A stretch of DNA of 64,000 nt from Caprimulgus europaeus (lineage: Eukaryota > Chordata > Aves > Caprimulgiformes > Caprimulgidae): the NCBI GenBank assembly GCA_907165065.1, contig OU015525.1, positions 4,776,537-4,840,536 on the forward strand. Direction: 5' to 3'. The position numbers were made by a program, and so were the translations under genes. This document shows, piece by piece, positions 62,401 through 64,000 of the stretch (positions within the stretch are counted from its first letter, which is position 1; the number at the start of each line of letters is the position of its first letter). The notes beneath the pieces are model-generated. The model was not told the origin of the DNA, did not search any database, and saw only the letters and a list, made by a program, of their open reading frames with translations.

Positions 62401-64000
62401 CAATCCCAGACTCCTGGATTCTCTTCACAAAGTCATCCAGTTGCATGTGTGTTTTGGGCAATTCAAAATTTTTTACATGGTCATCTATTTTCATAACTTC
62501 TCTTTGCTTTTCCATCACTCGACTGATCAGCTTCTTCAGCTCAGGTTTGCGGTCTGCTTGCAAACGCTCAGAAGGAGGCATGGTTTCAACTATTTTTCTT
62601 ACAAGGTCAGTAGGGAAAATCCTTAAGTCTGTTTTATCTAGGTTCTGAAAGTCAGAAAGTGCATTTAACAGTTTCCCTTGCATCAAACTAATAAGTCCCC
62701 GGAGGTAGAAGTACCTTGCCAGCAATGCTGAGTTATCAGGTGGTAAGGTATTTATAGCTTTGCTGAGATGGTTGAAGAAGTCTGTATAGTAGGAGTGAAC
62801 ACACTGGAACATCAGAGGAAAGTGAATTTCTGGGATTTTAAATGTACTGACTGCTCTGGAGGGCATTTTCACAGCTAAAAACAAATAAACAAAGTATATT
62901 GATTAGTATAATCAGTGAATAAAAGTACCAATATCTTCACAACCAGCCATATTACAAACAACAAAATGGATGCCCATGACTGCAACAAGCAATTACATGG
63001 CACGAAATTCAAGTAAGATCATAGTTGTGCTAGGGACACAAAATATATTTCTATGTTCATTGCTGTTATTATCAGAATATTCCCTAATCTGATAATATTA
63101 ATTCTGGGAGAGGGTAAAAAAAAAAAGCACTCAGTTTCTACAGGATGTGATTTGTTAAACAGTGATGTGTTTAAAGGCACATAAGGTGGGTAAGAACTGA
63201 ACATGGTTACTGACTCAGGAAGCAAGTCTACAGTATCAATCCTACTGTGAGCACTCAGCCTTTTATGGCACAGCAGAATTTACAGCCTTGCACAGACTGA
63301 TTTAATATTCAAGCAGCAGCACAGACAGTTCCCAGCTCAATAAGACCCAGCTCACCCTTTCTTACCAGCCTCTGACACTGTTTCTGTGAAAATTATCCCG
63401 TGATGTCACCCAGAAAGACAACAGAAAAGACAACACTGTATTTGTTCAGCACATCCTTCCCTTACCAACGCCTGTTTCGATTCTTCGAAGTGAGGAATTT
63501 CTGGTGGGGCCCTCTGGCAGCTTGAGGTCTTGCAGGTTGGGCATGCTGATCACCATACGCCTGCTGATCACGTACTGCGGGTTAAACCGCTTGGAAGCCA
63601 TCTTCTCCATGGTCAGCCTTCTCGGGGTATGGAACATCAAGTTTAACCTGAGAAAAACAATTTTTAAAATATCATTAGCCTTAAAATTCAGTATACAGAC
63701 ACACTAACTTACTACTTGATTTTTTTTTTTGTATAATAGTATTAAATTACAATTCTAGCACAAATTTCCAATTTCAATGGCCATGGCTGGACATGTTCAC
63801 ATCACCCTTTGGCCTATCAATTAGTCATCATCTTATTCATAGATGACCTGATCTCATAGCAACACAGTCAAAAGGATCATTTTTATCACTGATATCAACA
63901 GAAGATTCAAAACCAGAATAAAGAATGAGAAAACTTTACCTGTCCTCTTCAGACTGGGTACTCAACTCAAGCCGAGCGAAAGCGTCCATCTTCCTGTTCA
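48596..64000 (-). CDS. DENND3: DENND3, C-terminal thirteen coding exons (partial gene, cut at window end)
   Basis: Exons on the - strand, in transcription order: 64000-63940 (partial), 63647-63466, 62874-62353, 61134-60872, 60369-60199, 59200-59071, 58622-58515, 57311-57172, 56123-55963, 53624-53491, 52058-51943, 51808-51671 and 48796-48596. All phases agree and TGA is at 48598-48596, giving about 775 residues. DENND3 is a guanine-nucleotide exchange factor for Rab12 linked to endosome-lysosome traffic and autophagy. The visible part holds the linker after the DENN module, an alpha-helical TPR-like segment, a PH/GRAM-like segment and a C-terminal WD40 propeller. The catalytic DENN domain lies beyond position 64,000. 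The end [20 protein letters not shown] is characteristic. Convergent placement with SLC45A4 matches the human neighbourhood. No disruption was seen. Confidence 0.93.
48947..49101 (-). mobile_element. CR1 LINE 3' fragment
   Basis: CATAGAATCACCCAGAATTG, then AACCCAACACTGACAAGTCC and CTCCAGGGATGGGGACTCCA. It is the same subfamily as 16584-17412, with about 155 bp left. Confidence 0.9.
50180..50750 (+). mobile_element. CR1 LINE 3' fragment in DENND3 last intron
   Basis: Reads [40 protein letters not shown] and the complete 3' tail GCAACCTGGTCTAGTGGAAG ... CATTCTGTGATTCTATG. Antisense to DENND3. Confidence 0.93.
51671..51808 (-). CDS. DENND3: DENND3 exon, WD40 blade
   Basis: A 46-codon exon encoding [20 protein letters not shown] and [25 protein letters not shown] is a WD-type strand. 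The acceptor is TGTGTTTTAG and the donor is CAG|GTGAGA. Confidence 0.93.
51943..52058 (-). CDS. DENND3: DENND3 exon with weak acceptor, WD40 region
   Basis: Encodes [20 protein letters not shown] and [11 protein letters not shown], joined in phase to the exons on both sides. The acceptor TTTAATATTGAAG has a poor pyrimidine tract. A (TCTCC)n array begins about 240 bases upstream of it on the transcribed strand. Phase and family resemblance support the exon despite the weak site. Confidence 0.8.
52298..52700. repeat. (GGAGA)n pentanucleotide array, about 400 bp
   Basis: Perfect GGAGA units from about 52,298 to 52,670 (about 75 copies), then GGAGGAGA-type imperfect units to 52,700. All purine on +, all pyrimidine on the DENND3 transcript (UCUCC). 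A hypervariable locus is expected. The long open frames over it are artefacts of the repeat. Confidence 0.98.
53443..53474. repeat. (TTA)n microsatellite
   Basis: About eleven units just inside the intron, 16 bases from the DENND3 donor at 53,490. Confidence 0.95.
53491..53624 (-). CDS. DENND3: DENND3 exon, WD40 blade
   Basis: Encodes [20 protein letters not shown] and [25 protein letters not shown] is the canonical D-G-x-(I/V)-x-x-W blade end. The donor T|GTAAGT is followed within 16 bases by an (AAT)n tract on the transcribed strand. Confidence 0.93.
54121..54482 (+). mobile_element. CR1 LINE 3' fragment
   Basis: Same subfamily as 26204-27182: GAGAGGGGACCTTATCAATG, GGATGGGGCCAGACTCTTTT, CTGGGACAGGCTGCCCAGAG, ending TTTTGTGATTCTGTGA. 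Antisense to DENND3. Confidence 0.92.
55352..55690 (-). mobile_element. CR1 LINE 3' fragment
   Basis: CCATAGAATCACAGAATGG, CACCTTCCACTAGACCAGGC and CATCACCCCTTGTTCTGTCA: the reversed 3' region of the 47665/50180 subfamily. Confidence 0.93.
55963..56123 (-). CDS. DENND3: DENND3 exon, WD40 blade
   Basis: Encodes [20 protein letters not shown] and [19 protein letters not shown]. The VWIGSQDS...IYIIN strand pattern and the later H-x-V-D turn are WD40-like. The acceptor is TTTTCTCTCCAG and the donor is CAG|GTATAT. Confidence 0.92.
56124..57171 (-). other. DENND3: DENND3 intron with an RT-domain CR1 piece
   Basis: Holds the CR1 fragment 56638-56830; the rest shows nothing recognised. Confidence 0.65.
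56638..56830 (-). mobile_element. CR1 LINE internal fragment with intact FADD box
   Basis: The - strand reads [20 protein letters not shown], the catalytic aspartate pair of the reverse transcriptase. Only about 190 bp remains, with neither end of the element. Confidence 0.8.
57172..57311 (-). CDS. DENND3: DENND3 exon, first visible WD-type blade
   Basis: Encodes [20 protein letters not shown] then [19 protein letters not shown], a blade with the strand pattern LWCAL...VVVFD. The acceptor is CATTTCTAG and the donor is CTG|GTAAGA. Confidence 0.92.
57312..58514 (-). other. DENND3: DENND3 intron, nothing recognised
   Basis: A short (CCA)n/C-run near 57,682-57,705 and T-runs near 57,900; no mobile element. 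Confidence 0.6.
58515..58622 (-). CDS. DENND3: DENND3 exon, linker into WD40 propeller
   Basis: A 108-bp exon encoding [20 protein letters not shown] and [12 protein letters not shown]. The acceptor is CTCTTTTAG and the donor is CCAG|GTAAGG. It leads into the propeller. Confidence 0.9.
58623..59070 (-). other. DENND3: DENND3 intron, nothing recognised
   Basis: 448-bp intron with no element seen. Confidence 0.6.
59071..59200 (-). CDS. DENND3: DENND3 exon, helix before the propeller
   Basis: Encodes [20 protein letters not shown] and [18 protein letters not shown]. The acceptor is TTGTCTTTAG and the donor is GAAG|GTCAGT. Predicted helical; no separate domain recognised. Confidence 0.9.
59201..60198 (-). 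other. DENND3: DENND3 intron with a CR1 stub
   Basis: Holds only the CR1 stub 60099-60150 and the adjoining TTTA-rich run to about 60,181. Confidence 0.6.
60099..60150 (-). mobile_element. very short CR1 3' stub
   Basis: TTAGAATAACAGAACTTTGT followed by GGAAGGAACCCACAAGGATC and ATTGAGTCC is the reversed CR1 3' terminus. About 50 bp, followed by (TTTA)n-like sequence. Confidence 0.7.
60199..60369 (-). CDS. DENND3: DENND3 exon, PH/GRAM-like segment (second part)
   Basis: A 57-codon exon. The acceptor is TACATTTCCAG and the donor is AAG|GTGAGA. It continues the beta-strands ([18 protein letters not shown]) and ends in a helix ([20 protein letters not shown]), typical of the closing helix of a PH/GRAM fold. 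Confidence 0.9.
60370..60871 (-). other. DENND3: DENND3 intron with a CR1 fragment
   Basis: The CR1 60538-60742 fills about 40 percent of this 502-bp intron. Confidence 0.8.
60538..60742 (-). mobile_element. CR1 LINE 3' fragment
   Basis: TTCACAGAATCACAGAATTC, AACCCAACACTGACAAGTCC and CTCCAGGGATGGGGACTCCA: the 16584 subfamily, sense to DENND3, 5'-truncated. Confidence 0.92.
60872..61134 (-). CDS. DENND3: DENND3 exon, PH/GRAM-like segment (first part)
   Basis: It encodes [17 protein letters not shown], then a beta-rich stretch with [20 protein letters not shown] and KRLFLLTEG, as in GRAM/PH folds. DENND3 has a reported PH-like domain (PHenn) that binds the DENN domain intramolecularly; this may be it, but I cannot confirm that by eye. 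Donor GAG|GTGAGC. Confidence 0.9.
61135..62352 (-). other. DENND3: DENND3 intron, nothing recognised
   Basis: Contains a 157-codon open frame on + (61414-61887) with no family resemblance; treated as chance. Confidence 0.55.
62353..62874 (-). CDS. DENND3: DENND3 large helical exon
   Basis: This 522-bp exon encodes about 174 residues that are mostly amphipathic helix. One pair, [20 protein letters not shown] followed by [11 protein letters not shown], looks like a TPR-type unit. The second half is charged ([20 protein letters not shown]) and may be coiled coil. The acceptor is TTTTTAG and the donor is GTAG|GTGAGT. Confidence 0.92.
62875..63465 (-). other. DENND3: DENND3 intron, nothing recognised
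   Basis: 591-bp intron; no repeats recognised. Confidence 0.6.
63466..63647 (-). CDS. DENND3: DENND3 exon, linker with basic/serine motif
   Basis: The acceptor is TTTTTCTCAG and the donor is TTG|GTAAGG. It encodes [15 protein letters not shown] and [13 protein letters not shown], then [13 protein letters not shown]. Basic residues next to serines make it a plausible phosphorylated regulatory linker. DENND3 is known to be regulated by ULK1 phosphorylation; which residues correspond was not determined here. Confidence 0.9.
63648..63939 (-). other. DENND3: DENND3 intron, nothing recognised
   Basis: 292-bp intron with a T-run near 63,720. Confidence 0.6.
63940..64000 (-). CDS. DENND3: DENND3 exon, cut by window end
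   Basis: Translated: [19 protein letters not shown] and the first two bases of an Arg codon, then donor AG|GTAAAG. It joins in phase to the next exon. The 5' part lies outside the window. Confidence 0.85.

Noticed and set aside
1-64000. tRNA, rRNA, CRISPR, bacterial or plasmid-type systems
   Set aside because: None seen. Direct repeats are microsatellites or dispersed CR1/LTR copies, and the genes are spliced vertebrate genes.

Overview
The window is nuclear DNA from a bird. CR1 LINE fragments on both strands carry the avian CR1 3' end (ATTCTRTG-type repeats). LTR fragments match a family I recognise from bird genomes. Two vertebrate genes lie tail to tail, SLC45A4 on the + strand and DENND3 on the - strand, as in the human 8q24.3 neighbourhood. 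The order of bird cannot be fixed from this sequence.

Positions 1-25,910 are read as one long intron of SLC45A4, because the first coding exon seen begins in mid-codon and the N-terminal exons were not found here. This stretch is AT-rich and holds five CR1 fragments, a candidate retroviral LTR (8,687-9,133), simple repeats and one CpG-rich patch near 14.2 kb. Six SLC45A4 coding exons follow (25,911-35,068). They encode about 705 residues, from the second membrane segment to the C-terminus, in phase throughout. A solo-type LTR ends 92 bp before the last exon. A 3'UTR of about 6.2 kb with no CR1 or LTR runs to a polyadenylation signal at 41,291.

The interval 41.3-46.7 kb between the two 3' ends is GC-rich and repeat-rich: a 128-bp internally deleted LTR, a CR1, and an LTR nested inside another CR1. 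DENND3 then occupies the - strand from about 46.7 kb to the window end. Thirteen coding exons (the most 5' one cut by the window edge) give about 775 residues in continuous phase: the end of the DENN/linker region, a helical segment, a PH/GRAM-like segment and the C-terminal WD40 propeller. Its introns hold CR1 fragments and a 400-bp (GGAGA)n array.

SLC45A4 is a 12-helix MFS transporter of the SLC45 family. DENND3 is a Rab12 exchange factor. They share a position, not a known pathway. I see no tRNA, rRNA, CRISPR or prokaryote-type system. The most interesting points are repeats beside splice sites, the deleted LTR, the nested insertions and the CpG-rich intronic patch.
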